DNA from: CAVQBJ01 sp963819075
GTDB lineage: Bacteria; Actinomycetota; Thermoleophilia; Solirubrobacterales; Solirubrobacteraceae
DNA length: 64,000 bases
Assembly (NCBI GenBank): GCA_963819075.1
Contig: CAWFUP010000001.1
Coordinates: 124,001 to 188,000 of the forward strand
Direction of reading: 5' to 3'
Shown: positions 36,795-46,037 of the stretch, piece by piece
Numbering within the stretch: the stretch's first letter is position 1
How the letters are laid out: every line of letters starts with the position of its first letter
Notes under the pieces: model-generated
Told to the model about the DNA's origin: nothing
Databases searched by the model: none
Seen by the model: the letters and a program-made list of their open reading frames with translations, nothing else
Made by a program: the position numbers and the translations under genes

Positions 36795-37151
36795 GTGCGT
36801 AGGACCACACCGCTTGTCCATCCTCTGCCCGATGAGCTCACCGAGCTGATCGCGCAGCGCTTCCGGGTGCTTTCCGAGCCGATGCGCATCAAGCTGCTCG
36901 ACCGGCTGCGCGAGGGTCCGGCGACGGTGCAACAGCTGCAGGAGGCCACCGCCGGCTCGCAGCAGAACGTCTCGAAGCATCTCGGCGTCCTGCTCGGCGC
37001 GGGACTCGTCAGCCGCGCGAAGGAAGGCACGTTCGCGCGCTACGCGATCGCCGATGACAGCGTCTTCGAGCTCTGCGAGCAGGTCTGCGGCGGGCTGCGC
37101 CGCCAGATCTCAGAGCTCGACGCCATCCTGCAGGCCGCTCCGTCGCGCTGA
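36795..37151 (+). CDS. ArsR-family regulator
   Basis: A 118-residue single-domain winged helix from GTG 36795. It has FRVLSEPMRIKLLDRLREGPAT and QQLQEATAGSQQNVSKHLGVLLGAGLV split over the recognition region, then RAKEGTFARYAI for the wing. The classic metal-binding ELCVCD motif of ArsR helix 3 is absent. A Cys pair (ELCEQVC) near residue 95 could sense redox state or metal. It is divergent from the small membrane protein. Confidence 0.9.
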   Translation: MRRTTPLVHPLPDELTELIAQRFRVLSEPMRIKLLDRLREGPATVQQLQEATAGSQQNVSKHLGVLLGAGLVSRAKEGTFARYAIADDSVFELCEQVCGGLRRQISELDAILQAAPSR

Positions 37152-37245
37152 CCGGCGCGCCGGTCGCCAGGCGTCGGCTGCAAGCGCGCCTGCGCGATGG
37201 TCATCCACCCGCCGCGAGGAACTTCGCGGACTACCCTGGACCGTG

Positions 37246-38880
37246 ATGGCGGTGCAAACGACGAGCCGTCGCGCGGCGCCGACATCTCGGCGAACGACGC
37301 GGGTCCTGGCGGTGGTGGCCCTCGTGGTGGCCGTTGCTCTCGTCGCCCTCGCCCTCGGCGTGGCGCGCTGGTCCGGCGCGTCTCTGTCACCGGACGCGAA
37401 CGCCCTGGCCCGGGTGACGCTGTCGCCGCTTGCCGGCACGCTGACCAGCGCGGTGGCCTTCGGCCCCGGCGGGCGACCGATCCCGGTGGCCGTCGATGCC
37501 AATCGGCTCACCCCGCTGACGATGCTGGCGCCGGGCGAGCGGGTCACCGTCGACGTGACGATTCGTCGCCCCGCGTGGATCGGGTGGGCGCTGGGGGACA
37601 CCCACACCGAGCGCCTCACGCTGCGCGCTCCCGTCGCGCACGTGGACGCACGATGGCTCACCGCCGCACCGGGGTCGCCCCTCGTGGTGCGTTTCGATCG
37701 GCCGGTGTCCGCCGTCGCCTACCGAGTTGGGGATCGCGTGACGCAGGTGGCGCTCGCTCGAGGGCAGCGCGTCGTCGCCCTTCCCCGAGCGACGGCGGCC
37801 GGCTCGCTGCAGCTCGCGGCGTCCGCCGCGTCGTGGGAGCGGCTTGGTGCGGCCACGACCGTCAGCTGGTTCCCGCCGTCGTCGCTGCCGGTGGCGGTCG
37901 TGGACCCGGCTCCCGGTGTGACGTTCTCGCCGGCGGCCCCGATCCGCCTGACCTTCTCGCGCCCGCTGACCGACGTCTTCGGCGCGGCACGTCCGCAGTT
38001 CCTCGGCGGCGAGCGGGGCGTCTGGCGTGAGGTCGACAGCCACACGCTCGTCTTCCAGCCCTCGGGGGTCGGCGTCGCACTCGGCACGCAACTGCGCCTG
38101 CAGCTGCCGCGGGCCGTCGCGGTCACCGGTCCGTCGGGCGCCGCCGCGCAGCCGACGAGCGAGATCGCCTGGACGGTGCCGCTCGGCTCCACGCTTCGCC
38201 TGCAGCAGCTGCTCGCGCAGGCCGGCTACCTGCCGGTCGGCTGGACCCCGACGGGCGCGCCGGTGGCGCGGACGACAAGCGCGCAGATCGCGGCCGCCGT
38301 CAGCGCGCCCGCGGGCACGTTCGCCTGGCGCTATCCGAACACCCCACCCGAGCTGCAGGCGATGTGGCAGGCCGGCCAGCCGAACAACATCACCCGCGGA
38401 GCGGTGATGATGTTCGAGAACGAGAACGGCATCACCGCCGACGGCATCGCCGGGCCCGTCGTATGGCGGACACTCATCGGCGCAGCCGTCGCCGGCACCC
38501 GTCACACGGCGCCCTACAGCTACGTCTACGTGCATCGCAACCTGCCCCAGCGGCTGACGCTGTGGAGCGCCGGGCACACGGTGCTCACCTCGCCGGGCAA
38601 TACCGGGGTGCCGGCGGCCCCGACGCAGCTCGGTACGTTCCCGGTGTTCGAGCACATCCCCGTCGGGACGATGGCCGGCACCAACCCCGGCGGCTCCAGC
38701 TACCACGATCCGGGCATCCGCTGGATCAGCTATTTCAATGGAGGCGACGCGCTGCACGCCTTCAACCGGGCCTCCTTCGGTACGCCGCAGAGCCTCGGCT
38801 GCGTCGAGCTGCCGCTGGCCACCGCCGCCCGGGTCTGGCCCTACACCCCGATCGGCACGCTCGTCACGATCGAGAATTGA
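37246..38880 (+). CDS. L,D-transpeptidase (YkuD) with N-terminal Ig-like and PG-binding segments
   Basis: A 544-residue exported cell-wall enzyme. One membrane anchor lies at about 20-43. Two beta-rich Ig-like segments fill about 60-300, and a peptidoglycan-binding-like segment follows (AVMMFENENGITADGIAGP). The C-terminal YkuD domain has His504 (LHAFNRAS) and the nucleophile Cys519 (SLGCVELP). Such enzymes form 3-3 peptidoglycan crosslinks or attach proteins to the wall. ATG 37246 was chosen; GTG 37243 is adjacent and also possible. Confidence 0.9.
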   Translation: MAVQTTSRRAAPTSRRTTRVLAVVALVVAVALVALALGVARWSGASLSPDANALARVTLSPLAGTLTSAVAFGPGGRPIPVAVDANRLTPLTMLAPGERVTVDVTIRRPAWIGWALGDTHTERLTLRAPVAHVDARWLTAAPGSPLVVRFDRPVSAVAYRVGDRVTQVALARGQRVVALPRATAAGSLQLAASAASWERLGAATTVSWFPPSSLPVAVVDPAPGVTFSPAAPIRLTFSRPLTDVFGAARPQFLGGERGVWREVDSHTLVFQPSGVGVALGTQLRLQLPRAVAVTGPSGAAAQPTSEIAWTVPLGSTLRLQQLLAQAGYLPVGWTPTGAPVARTTSAQIAAAVSAPAGTFAWRYPNTPPELQAMWQAGQPNNITRGAVMMFENENGITADGIAGPVVWRTLIGAAVAGTRHTAPYSYVYVHRNLPQRLTLWSAGHTVLTSPGNTGVPAAPTQLGTFPVFEHIPVGTMAGTNPGGSSYHDPGIRWISYFNGGDALHAFNRASFGTPQSLGCVELPLATAARVWPYTPIGTLVTIEN

Positions 38881-39070
38881 CCGCGACCGCGCACGTTGCC
38901 GACGATTGCGCGGCCTTGTCCGCGTCGGCCGCGGACGCGCGTCGGATTCCCCCGCCGCCGCGTCAAGCCGTGCCGCCCTACGCCCGATCGAACAAGTAGC
39001 TCACCGTCGGCCGGTGGTGCCCGCACCTTGTCGGGCACCGCCGTCGCCACTCATCGATAAGGGGGACTCG

Positions 39071-39976
39071 ATGTTCACCACCTCGCGGCATCGCCTGGCC
39101 CTCGCAGCGATCGTGCTCGGCGCGCTCGTCGTCCCCCCGACCGCCGGCGCGGCTCGGCCGGACATCCACCATCGCGCGGGACGGACGGTGCCCCGCGGGC
39201 ACGGACACCGGCATCGCGGCGCCGTGCCCACGCCGCCGGCACCGGCACCGACGGGCCGGTGGGACTTCGCCGGGACGGTGCAGAGCATCGATACCCACGC
39301 GGGCACGCTTGCCCTGACCGTCGCCGAGGCGCCGCGTGACGCCGCGGCCGTCGGCTCGCTGATGCACTTCAGCGTTGGCGCCGACACTAGCTTCGTCGTG
39401 GCCGACGTGAACGGCGACGGCAGGCACAACCTCGCCGATGTCCGGGTGGGCGACCGGGTGGTGGCCTCTATCGCGCCGCCGGCATCGCCGTCACCGGCCG
39501 GAGCGACGCTCGCCGCGGTCGCCCTGTACGACGTGTCCTCCCCGCCGGCCAAGCCGCCCGCGCCCGCACCCGTCTCGCCGCCGGCACAGCCCCCCTCGAC
39601 GACCTCTCCTCCGTCGACGTCGGCCCCTTCGGCCTACTGGGCGTTCGACGGCACCGTCGCCAACATCGACGTCGCCGCCGGGACGATGCTCGTAACGATC
39701 GCCCAGGTGTACAGCGCGGCGTCGTCGTACGTCGGGCAGCGGCTGTCCTTCGAGGTCACCGCGTCGACCCGCATGCGGGTGGCAGATGTCAACGGCGACG
39801 GCACGCGGACTCTGGCCGACCTGTCCGTCGGCGACTCCGTCGACGTCTATGTCGCCGCGCCGGCGAGCGCGCCCGCGGCTGGAGCGCCGCTCGCCGCGCT
39901 TGAGGTCAGCGACGTAACGCACCCGCCGACGGCCACGAACCCCCCGGCAACGACCTCGCCGCCGGCCGCCACGTAG
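39071..39976 (+). CDS. secreted protein with two DxNxDG repeats
   Basis: A 301-residue protein with AAGGGGG upstream of ATG 39071. A signal peptide (LALAAIVLGALVVPPTAGA) is followed by a His/Arg/Pro-rich stretch. Two homologous ~85-residue units follow, each starting with WxFxGTVxxID and containing a calcium-loop-like motif: VADVNGDGRHNLADVRVGD in the first and VADVNGDGTRTLADLSVGD in the second. Pro/Thr/Ser-rich linkers separate them and form the C-terminus. The loops resemble dockerin-type or EF-hand calcium sites. Function is unknown; an extracellular calcium-binding protein is likely. Confidence 0.75.
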   Translation: MFTTSRHRLALAAIVLGALVVPPTAGAARPDIHHRAGRTVPRGHGHRHRGAVPTPPAPAPTGRWDFAGTVQSIDTHAGTLALTVAEAPRDAAAVGSLMHFSVGADTSFVVADVNGDGRHNLADVRVGDRVVASIAPPASPSPAGATLAAVALYDVSSPPAKPPAPAPVSPPAQPPSTTSPPSTSAPSAYWAFDGTVANIDVAAGTMLVTIAQVYSAASSYVGQRLSFEVTASTRMRVADVNGDGTRTLADLSVGDSVDVYVAAPASAPAAGAPLAALEVSDVTHPPTATNPPATTSPPAAT

Positions 39977-40035
39977 CGCTTGCCCCCCGACCCTCGCGCC
40001 CGTCCACGTGGCGGGCGCGAGGCCCGCGCGCCCGG

Positions 40036-40080
40036 GTGTGCTCGATTAGCCCCGCGTAGCGGGCCCAGGGGAGCGCACCC
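40036..40080 (+). repeat. 45-nt palindromic repeat, copy 4
   Basis: Same design as the other copies; the right outer arm has one change (GAGCGCACC). It is followed 28 bp later by copy 5. Confidence 0.9.
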
Positions 40081-40108
40081 TGGATCGCGCGGCGGTGGTC
40101 CCGCCGGG

Positions 40109-40153
40109 GTGTGCTCGATTAGCCCCGCGTAGCGGGCCCAGGGGAGCACACCC
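40109..40153 (+). repeat. 45-nt palindromic repeat, copy 5
   Basis: Differs from copy 4 at one base, with a perfect 9-bp outer stem. Copies 4 and 5 are in tandem downstream of the DxNxDG protein gene. Confidence 0.9.
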
Positions 40154-40359
40154 GCGGCGCGCCGCCGCCCCGACCCACAGGCGCCGGCACGCGCGCACCA
40201 GTCCCGTTACACGGCGGACACCCTGTGCGACCCGTGCGGCACGGCGTCACCGGCGCGTCACAGCGCGCCTCGGCTCCGGTCGATCCGGCCCCCGCCCGGC
40301 GAACAATCAGGCCGCACCGTGCGGCTGACTGCTGCGGGATTTCCCGGATCGATCCGTTA

Positions 40360-40441
40360 TGGCTCCAGGATTCGACCGCCCGGTGCGATAACTGTTTAGT
40401 AACAGAAAGGCGTAGTTCCCGGACCTTTCTGTCAGGAGCCA
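40360..40441 (+). promoter_or_regulatory. structured 5' leader that can mask a ribosome site
   Basis: TGGCTCC (40360-40366) can pair with GGAGCCA (40435-40441), which contains the AGGAG ribosome site of the patatin-like gene. Inside, ACAGAAAGG (40402-40410) pairs with CCTTTCTGT (40424-40432). An alternative small stem, CTGTT with AACAG, competes for 40402-40405. A 12-bp palindrome (CGGATCGATCCG, 40345-40356) lies just upstream. The layout suggests a translational switch; it matches no riboswitch class I can recognise. Confidence 0.45.
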
Positions 40442-40444
40442 CAG

Positions 40445-41650
40445 ATGAAGCTTTCCCCCGCTAATCGGCCGAAAATCGGTCTCGTGCTTGGTGCCGGCGG
40501 CATTCTCGGAGGTGCCTGGCTGGTCGGCGCGCTGCACGCGCTGGCGACCGAGACGGGCTGGGATCCGGGCAGCGCCGACTACATCGTCGGCACCTCCGCT
40601 GGAGCGATGATCGCCGGGCTCAGCGCGAGCGGGGTGCCGCCATGGTTCATGGTCGCGCACTCGGCCGGCGAGTCGATCGACATGCTCGGCGCCGATGGCC
40701 GCCCGGTGAGCGACGCCGACCGCTCTGCGGGCGGCAGCTACCGCTTGCACCGGGGCGTGCCGTCGCTCGGCCCAGGCTCGTGGCGGCTCGCGGTGGCATC
40801 GCTGGCGCGCCCGTACCGCTACGCACCCGCGGCGCTGCTCGCGGGCTGGGTCCCGCAGGGCATCATGTCCGCCGAACCGCTGAAGGACACCGTCCGCCGC
40901 GCCGCCGGCGACGGCTGGGCGCCGCACCCGAACCTGTGGATCATGTCCTGCGACTACGAGGATGGCCGGCTGGTCAGCTTCGGTCGTGACGACGCTCCGC
41001 AGGCGTCCCTCGCCGACGCGGTTGCCGCGTCGTGCGCCGTGCCGGGCTTCTACCGCCCCGTGCGCATCGACGGCCGCCGCTACGTCGATGGCGGAGTGCA
41101 CTCGTTCTCGAACCTCGACATGCTCGCTGGCGTCGGGCTCGACCTGGTCATCTGCCTGAACCCGACCTCCTCGCTGCACGCGCCGCCGCGCCAGACGCTC
41201 ACCGAACGCGCCGCCGGCTTGCTGCGCCAGGCGTCGGGGCGCGCGCTCGGTCGCGAGGCCAAGCGCGTGCGCGAGTCCGGAACCGAGGTCGTGCTCATCC
41301 AACCGACCGTGCACGACCTCGACGCCATGGGTGCGAATCTGATGAACGGGCGCCGCCGCCACCAGGTCGTCGAGACGGCGGTGCGCAGCGTCGGCGAGCA
41401 CCTGCGCGAGCGCGAGTTGCGAACGAGCCTCGCCGGGCTGCCGCAGGGGATGCCGGCCTTCGTGCGCCGCCCGCCTGGCGACCCCAAGGCGTGGCCCGAC
41501 TTCCGCGCCCTGCTGGCCGATCGCTGCAACCCGGTCGTGCCGAAGCGCAGGCGCATCACCGACCGGCCGCCGGCCAAGCGCCCGCCAGGCGCCACGCCGG
41601 CCGCCAAGCGGCCGCGCGCCGCGACCCCGGCGGGCAAGCGCGCGGCGTAG
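40445..41650 (+). CDS. patatin-like phospholipase family protein
   Basis: A 401-residue protein with AGGAG six bases before ATG 40445. The patatin catalytic dyad is visible: Ser51 in GTSAG and Asp215 in VDGG. The oxyanion loop GAGGILGG is at 16-23. It probably hydrolyses acyl esters of phospholipids or neutral lipids in the cytosol. The C-terminal ~35 residues are Lys/Arg/Pro/Ala repeats (PPAKRPPGATP, AAKRPRAATP) that may contact DNA or membranes. Confidence 0.9.
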   Translation: MKLSPANRPKIGLVLGAGGILGGAWLVGALHALATETGWDPGSADYIVGTSAGAMIAGLSASGVPPWFMVAHSAGESIDMLGADGRPVSDADRSAGGSYRLHRGVPSLGPGSWRLAVASLARPYRYAPAALLAGWVPQGIMSAEPLKDTVRRAAGDGWAPHPNLWIMSCDYEDGRLVSFGRDDAPQASLADAVAASCAVPGFYRPVRIDGRRYVDGGVHSFSNLDMLAGVGLDLVICLNPTSSLHAPPRQTLTERAAGLLRQASGRALGREAKRVRESGTEVVLIQPTVHDLDAMGANLMNGRRRHQVVETAVRSVGEHLRERELRTSLAGLPQGMPAFVRRPPGDPKAWPDFRALLADRCNPVVPKRRRITDRPPAKRPPGATPAAKRPRAATPAGKRAA

Positions 41651-41668
41651 GGCGCGCCGACCGAGCGG

Positions 41669-43072
41669 CTACGCCGGCTTGAGCGTGCCGCCGCCCGCGA
41701 GCGTGTAGGTCCTGCCGTCGAGCGCGCGGTTGGCGCTCAGGCCCGCGTTGTAGGTGACGGTGTGACCGTTGCCCACGACGTTCGTGACGCCCGTGCTTGA
41801 GATGGCGGCCCCGGCGAGGCTCGTCAGCGTGGAGTCGCCGGTGACGACCCACCTGCTCGCCGAGCCGAGCGTCAGCGCGGCGTTCGTGATCGTACCCGTG
41901 AGCGTCGAGGAGCCCTGGAGCGTCGCCGTGATCGTGCTCTTGCTGTCGGCGTAGATGTTGCCGCTCAGCGTCTCGCCGTTGGCTGTGAGCGTCACCTTGC
42001 CGGCGTTCGTGTTACCCGAGCCGGTGCCGGCCGCGTCGGCTCGCAGCAGGACGCCAGCACCCGCGTTCACCTTGGCGCCGTGCTGGAGCACGATCGCGGC
42101 CGTCGTGTTCGTCACGTAGAAGGCCGGCCCGGCCGCGGCGGTGAGGGAGCCGCCGCTCATCGTGTAGCTGCCGGCCCCGGCGTTCGCGTCGCCCGACGTG
42201 CTCTGGTAGAGCATCACGCCATGCTCCTTGGCGGCCTTGATCGTCGAGTTGCTGACGACGATCGAGTTCGCGCCCTCGACGACGGCGCCTTCGGCGCCCG
42301 TCGCGGTGATCGTCGCGCCGGTCACCGCGACGACGCCGGTCGAGTAGATCCCGGGCGACTTGAAGCCGGTCGTGACCCACCGCCCACCGGTCGAGGAGAT
42401 CGTCCCGCCGCCACGATCGGTCGCGATGGCCGCGGCGCTCTGCCCGGTCGTGTGAATGCTGACGTTGGCCAGCTTCAGCGACCCGCCGCCGGCGGTCATC
42501 GCGCCGTGCGCACCCGACCCGGTGGCGCTGATCGTCGTGCCCGAGATCGTGGCGGAGGCACCGCTGCCGTGGGCGAACACGCCGTTGGCCCCCGACCCGG
42601 ATGTCGTCACCGAGCCGCCGGTGATGACGACCTTGCCGCTCGCGTTGGCGAGCAGGCCGGCGTTCAGACCGTAGAAGCTGCTCTCGTCGTTGGACTTGGA
42701 GCTGCCGGTCGTCCTGACCGTCGGATCGACGAGCGTCAGCCGGCCCGAGCTGGTCACGAGCACCCCCGAGACGTCGGTGGCGCTCGAGGAGTACGTCTTA
42801 CCCGACTGCGTAGCCGCCCCGCCGCTGAGCGTGTAGGCGCCGGTTGGGGTGTGCGTCGGCGTCGACGAGCCGCCGGGCGCCCCGCCGCCCGAGCCGCCAC
42901 TGCCTCCGGGAGCTGCCGGCGGCGAGGCCGCCGTGCTCGCGCGCGAGAGCGGGCTGTGGGAGGTCGTCGTGGGCGCACTCGAGGCGCTCGAGCCGCATGC
43001 GCCGAGGGCGAGCGAAGCCGCGGCGGCCGATGCGAACGTGGCGCGGCGGGAAGGGCTGCCAAGGGGGTTCAT
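41669..43072 (-). CDS. beta-helix lipoprotein
   Basis: A 467-residue protein from ATG 43072 with GGAG upstream. A lipobox (AAASLALGACGSS) anchors it. A Ser/Pro/Gly linker follows. The mature part is a run of short Gly/Ser/Thr/Ala-rich strands with recurring units such as GSGANGVFAHGSGASATISG and VVAVTGATITATG, typical of a right-handed parallel beta helix like that of pectate lyases and surface adhesins. No pectate lyase active site is seen. An adhesive or structural surface role is likely. Confidence 0.8.
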   Translation of the reverse strand: MNPLGSPSRRATFASAAAASLALGACGSSASSAPTTTSHSPLSRASTAASPPAAPGGSGGSGGGAPGGSSTPTHTPTGAYTLSGGAATQSGKTYSSSATDVSGVLVTSSGRLTLVDPTVRTTGSSKSNDESSFYGLNAGLLANASGKVVITGGSVTTSGSGANGVFAHGSGASATISGTTISATGSGAHGAMTAGGGSLKLANVSIHTTGQSAAAIATDRGGGTISSTGGRWVTTGFKSPGIYSTGVVAVTGATITATGAEGAVVEGANSIVVSNSTIKAAKEHGVMLYQSTSGDANAGAGSYTMSGGSLTAAAGPAFYVTNTTAAIVLQHGAKVNAGAGVLLRADAAGTGSGNTNAGKVTLTANGETLSGNIYADSKSTITATLQGSSTLTGTITNAALTLGSASRWVVTGDSTLTSLAGAAISSTGVTNVVGNGHTVTYNAGLSANRALDGRTYTLAGGGTLKPA

Positions 43073-43270
43073 GGCTCCTGCTTTCGGGGACGTCGGCGGC
43101 GCGTGGCCGGGGGCGGATCGTTGAGGGACTCCAGCAGCGTCGCGCTCGGCGCTGGGAGGATTCTGAGTGCCTGCTGGGAGTCTCGTGGGCGCGCGGGCCC
43201 CGCGGCGGGCGTGGTCATCCCCGGCAATGAAACCGGGAACGCCGGCGCCGTTTCGGGTAGGTTCGGCGGC

Positions 43271-43909
43271 GTGCCTGCACAGGGGGGCTGGGAGACGCTG
43301 TTCAACGCGGCGTTCAAGGACTCGCGCAACGCGATGGTGCTGCTCGACGCCAATCGGCGGATCGTCGATGTCAACGGCGCCACGCTGACCCTCCTCGGCC
43401 ATCGGCGAGCGCGGATGCTCGGCCGGCCGGTCTACGACTTCGTCGTCGGCGGCCCGGCCGTGCCGCCGAGCGAATGGCAGAAGATGTTGCGTGAGGGGCG
43501 CGCCGCGGGCGAGGCGGCGATGCGCTCGGCCGATGGCAGCAGCGTCGGCGTGCAGTGGGCGGCCACGGTTGAGGTGATCACCGGCAGCCGCCGAGTCCTG
43601 TTGGTCGCGATGAGCACATCGCGGTGGGGTCGCCGATTTCGCCGCGAGGTCGACGGCGACCGGCCCAACGGCGGCCTGTCGGCGCGCGAGCGCGACATCG
43701 TGCGGCTCGTCGCGCTCGGTAGCACCGGGCCCGAGATCGCCGACGAGCTGCACATCGCCCACGACACCGTGCGCACCCACGTGCGCAACGCGATGGCCAA
43801 GACCGGCGCTCGCTCGCGCGCCCACCTCGTGGCCAAGGCGCTCGGCGAGGGCCTCGTGATCGACGTAGCGTCGAGCATGATCGGCGCGACGGCCACGCCC
43901 GAGCGCTGA
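43271..43909 (+). CDS. PAS-LuxR response regulator-like protein
   Basis: A 212-residue protein from GTG 43271. Residues about 8-115 form a PAS domain (DSRNAMVLLDANRRIVDVNGA, then LLGHRRARMLGRPVYDF). Residues about 135-195 are a LuxR/GerE helix-turn-helix (LSARERDIVRLVALGSTGPE, IADELHIAHDTVRTHVRNAM). The PAS domain probably senses a small ligand or redox state. The start is uncertain because the frame is open upstream. It is divergent from the beta-helix lipoprotein, which it might regulate. Confidence 0.82.
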   Translation: MPAQGGWETLFNAAFKDSRNAMVLLDANRRIVDVNGATLTLLGHRRARMLGRPVYDFVVGGPAVPPSEWQKMLREGRAAGEAAMRSADGSSVGVQWAATVEVITGSRRVLLVAMSTSRWGRRFRREVDGDRPNGGLSARERDIVRLVALGSTGPEIADELHIAHDTVRTHVRNAMAKTGARSRAHLVAKALGEGLVIDVASSMIGATATPER

Positions 43910-44034
43910 CCGCAGCCGCCAGCCCCGACATCGCGACGCGGACGGGATCGCGCAACTGAGGGATGGATAACCGCGCCGCCGGCGCCGATCATGCTCAGTA
44001 TGAGAGCCGCAGTGCAACCAAGGAGCCACGCGCG

Positions 44035-44205
44035 ATGACGCCGTTCGATCGCCGACCGAACGACTGGACGTCCGACGAGGCGCTCGCCGTCGCCGCCGTG
44101 GTCGCGGCGCGCGACATCGCGGCCAGCCGCGTGCGCGACCGCGACGCGCTGCTGTCGGCACTCATGTGTGCAGCATGGCCGACCCGGCGGGCGCAGAACC
44201 AGTGA
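44035..44205 (+). CDS. small hypothetical protein
   Basis: A 56-residue frame with AAGGAG eight bases before ATG 44035. The sequence is a charged N-terminus (MTPFDRRPNDWTSDE) and one amphipathic helix rich in Ala and Arg. No family is recognised. The good ribosome site is the main support. Confidence 0.45.
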   Translation: MTPFDRRPNDWTSDEALAVAAVVAARDIAASRVRDRDALLSALMCAAWPTRRAQNQ

Positions 44206-44271
44206 TGGCGCCCCGCCGGCGCTGAGCCGTCCCGGCGCTAGCCGGGGAGGAGGGGAAGAGGGCCCCGCTAA

Positions 44272-44323
44272 CCCTCGCGCGCCCCCCACACCACGCCGAA
44301 GGATCGGTATGGGCGCGCGAGGG
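44272..44323. terminator. 13-bp inverted repeat between convergent genes
   Basis: CCCTCGCGCGCCC (44272-44284) and its exact complement (44311-44323) flank a 26-nt loop, between the small protein gene and the convergent PRC-barrel gene. Confidence 0.5.
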
Positions 44324-44339
44324 GCGGCGGCGGGCGAAG

Positions 44340-44996
44340 CTAAGGGCTCGAGCTGAGGTCGACCGCGGGCAGGTCGTGGACCTGTTGCTTGGTCAGCTCG
44401 ACCTGGATCGCATCCTGCATGCGGGTCACCGCGGCGATCGGAATGGCGACCTGCTTGCGGCCCCACAGGTGGCCCTCCTGAAGGAGCACGTGCGTGACGT
44501 GGTGGTCCTGCGGATCGACGACGAGCCCCTGGACAGCCCCGATCCAGCCATCGCTGGCATGCACCTGGTCGCCCCGCCGCACCTCGACGTCGCCGACGGG
44601 CACGCGATCGGAGACGACCGGGATCGGCCCGTACTCGAGGCCGCTCGGGTACCCGACGGCCCCGCTCATGCCCATCCCGCCGGCGCCGTAGTACGGCCAC
44701 GCGTACACGTCGGTCGCCGGATAGCCGCTCGCCGGCAGCAGCTGTGACTCCTCGGCCTCCTCGAGCGCATCGAGCTGCGCCGCCGTGCAGGCCAGGCGGA
44801 CCTCGTCGCCGTTGCCCTCGACGAGGGCGACCGGCACGAGCCGTCCGAGCGTCTGGTGGCCCTTCGGCCGCACGACGATGTGGGTGAGCGCGCGGGCCAC
44901 CGGATCGATGATCACCCGCGTCAGCTCGCCGCATGGGCCGTCAGAGGTGTGCACCTCGCATCCGATGCGGTACGCCGCGGACTCGTCGGCGGTCAT
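44340..44996 (-). CDS. PRC-barrel domain protein
   Basis: A 218-residue protein with two PRC-barrel modules. The first spans about 8-75 (GCEVHTSDGPCGELTRVIIDP, HIVVRPKG), the second about 125-205 (GDQVHASDGWIGAVQGLVVDP, HVLLQEGHLWGRKQVAIPI). A Gly/Tyr/Pro-rich hinge joins them. PRC-barrels serve in RNA processing and photosynthetic complexes; the standalone bacterial types are mostly uncharacterised and often stress-linked. Confidence 0.85.
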   Translation of the reverse strand: MTADESAAYRIGCEVHTSDGPCGELTRVIIDPVARALTHIVVRPKGHQTLGRLVPVALVEGNGDEVRLACTAAQLDALEEAEESQLLPASGYPATDVYAWPYYGAGGMGMSGAVGYPSGLEYGPIPVVSDRVPVGDVEVRRGDQVHASDGWIGAVQGLVVDPQDHHVTHVLLQEGHLWGRKQVAIPIAAVTRMQDAIQVELTKQQVHDLPAVDLSSSP

Positions 44997-45074
44997 GGCG
45001 GCGAGTGTATACGCGCGGCGGCGCCCCGGCCCCCACCCGCCGCTGCGCGGCAGGCAGGGGTCGCGGTGGCGCCG

Positions 45075-46037
45075 TCACGCCCACACGGCCACGCGCGACT
45101 CGACCGGCACAGCGACGCGGCGCGGGGCGAGCGCGGGCAGCTGGGTGGCGATGAGCACCATCAGCGGGCCGGCCCCGACGTCGGTGGCCTGGCCGGTGAA
45201 CAGCCCGCCGAGCCCCTCGGCCAGGAACCAGAAGACCACGCTCAGCACGATCGCCGCGTACAGCGCCACGCGCGTGCCGCGCTGCCACAACACGCCGATG
45301 CCGATGGCCGCCGACGCGATCGAGAGCGCGAGCGTGAGCGTGCCGCCCGGCCCGGAGACAAGGTGCGCCGCGCCGGACTGCAGGCTCGACAGCCACCCGG
45401 CCGACGACGGCGCGTTCGAGAAGGTGCTGCCGAGCGCGCCATTGCCATAGTTGGACGGGGCGAGCCACAGGGCTGCGGTGGCGAGCCACAGCGCCCCCCA
45501 CACCAGGCGCGCGCCGCGCGCACCGAGCAGCCCGAACCGGGACTTGGCGGGCCACACGAGCGCTCCGGCGATGATGTACAGCGGGGCCGCGTTGACGATC
45601 CCGGTGGCCGGGTTGGGCGTGTTGCTCGTGAACAACCCGGCGAGGCCCTCACCGGAGAACCAGATCCCCAGCGCCCAGGCAAAGGAGGCCAGCAACGCCG
45701 GCCTGACCGTGCGCCGCACGAGCAGCCCGACGCCGATCGCCACCTCGGCCAGCGCGGCGAACGTATTGAAGACCGCCTGATGCGGGGCGATGAGGCTGCC
45801 GATCCAGGTGATCGGATCGCCGATGATCGACGGCTGTCCGCTCGCAGCGGTGTCGATCACGCCGCTCACGAAGTGGTGGAAGAAGTACGGCTGGAACTGG
45901 AGCAGGCCGTCGCCGAGCCAGAACAGCCCGAGCGCGATCTGTCCGAGGCGGACCGGTGAGGGCCAGCCCGGCCGTTCCGGTGTCCGCTGCTCCGAGACCG
46001 CTGAGCGGTCGGCGCCGGCGTTGCGGAGGCGAGGCAT
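45075..46037 (-). CDS. DoxX-like integral membrane protein
   Basis: A 320-residue membrane protein from ATG 46037, behind AAGGA. It has about eight hydrophobic segments arranged as two related halves (LGQIALGLFWLGDGLLQFQP; then GIWFSGEGLAGLFTSNTPNP and VFWFLAEGLGGLFTGQATD as matching repeats). The pattern resembles DoxX/DoxD-like proteins. An upstream in-frame ATG at 46145 also has a good ribosome site and would add 36 residues; the extension has no domain, so the downstream start is preferred. Confidence 0.75.
   Translation of the reverse strand: MPRLRNAGADRSAVSEQRTPERPGWPSPVRLGQIALGLFWLGDGLLQFQPYFFHHFVSGVIDTAASGQPSIIGDPITWIGSLIAPHQAVFNTFAALAEVAIGVGLLVRRTVRPALLASFAWALGIWFSGEGLAGLFTSNTPNPATGIVNAAPLYIIAGALVWPAKSRFGLLGARGARLVWGALWLATAALWLAPSNYGNGALGSTFSNAPSSAGWLSSLQSGAAHLVSGPGGTLTLALSIASAAIGIGVLWQRGTRVALYAAIVLSVVFWFLAEGLGGLFTGQATDVGAGPLMVLIATQLPALAPRRVAVPVESRVAVWA

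Noticed and set aside
40345..40444. Known cyclic di-GMP or cobalamin riboswitch
   Set aside because: The conserved core sequences of those classes are not visible despite the GGDEF genes in the window.
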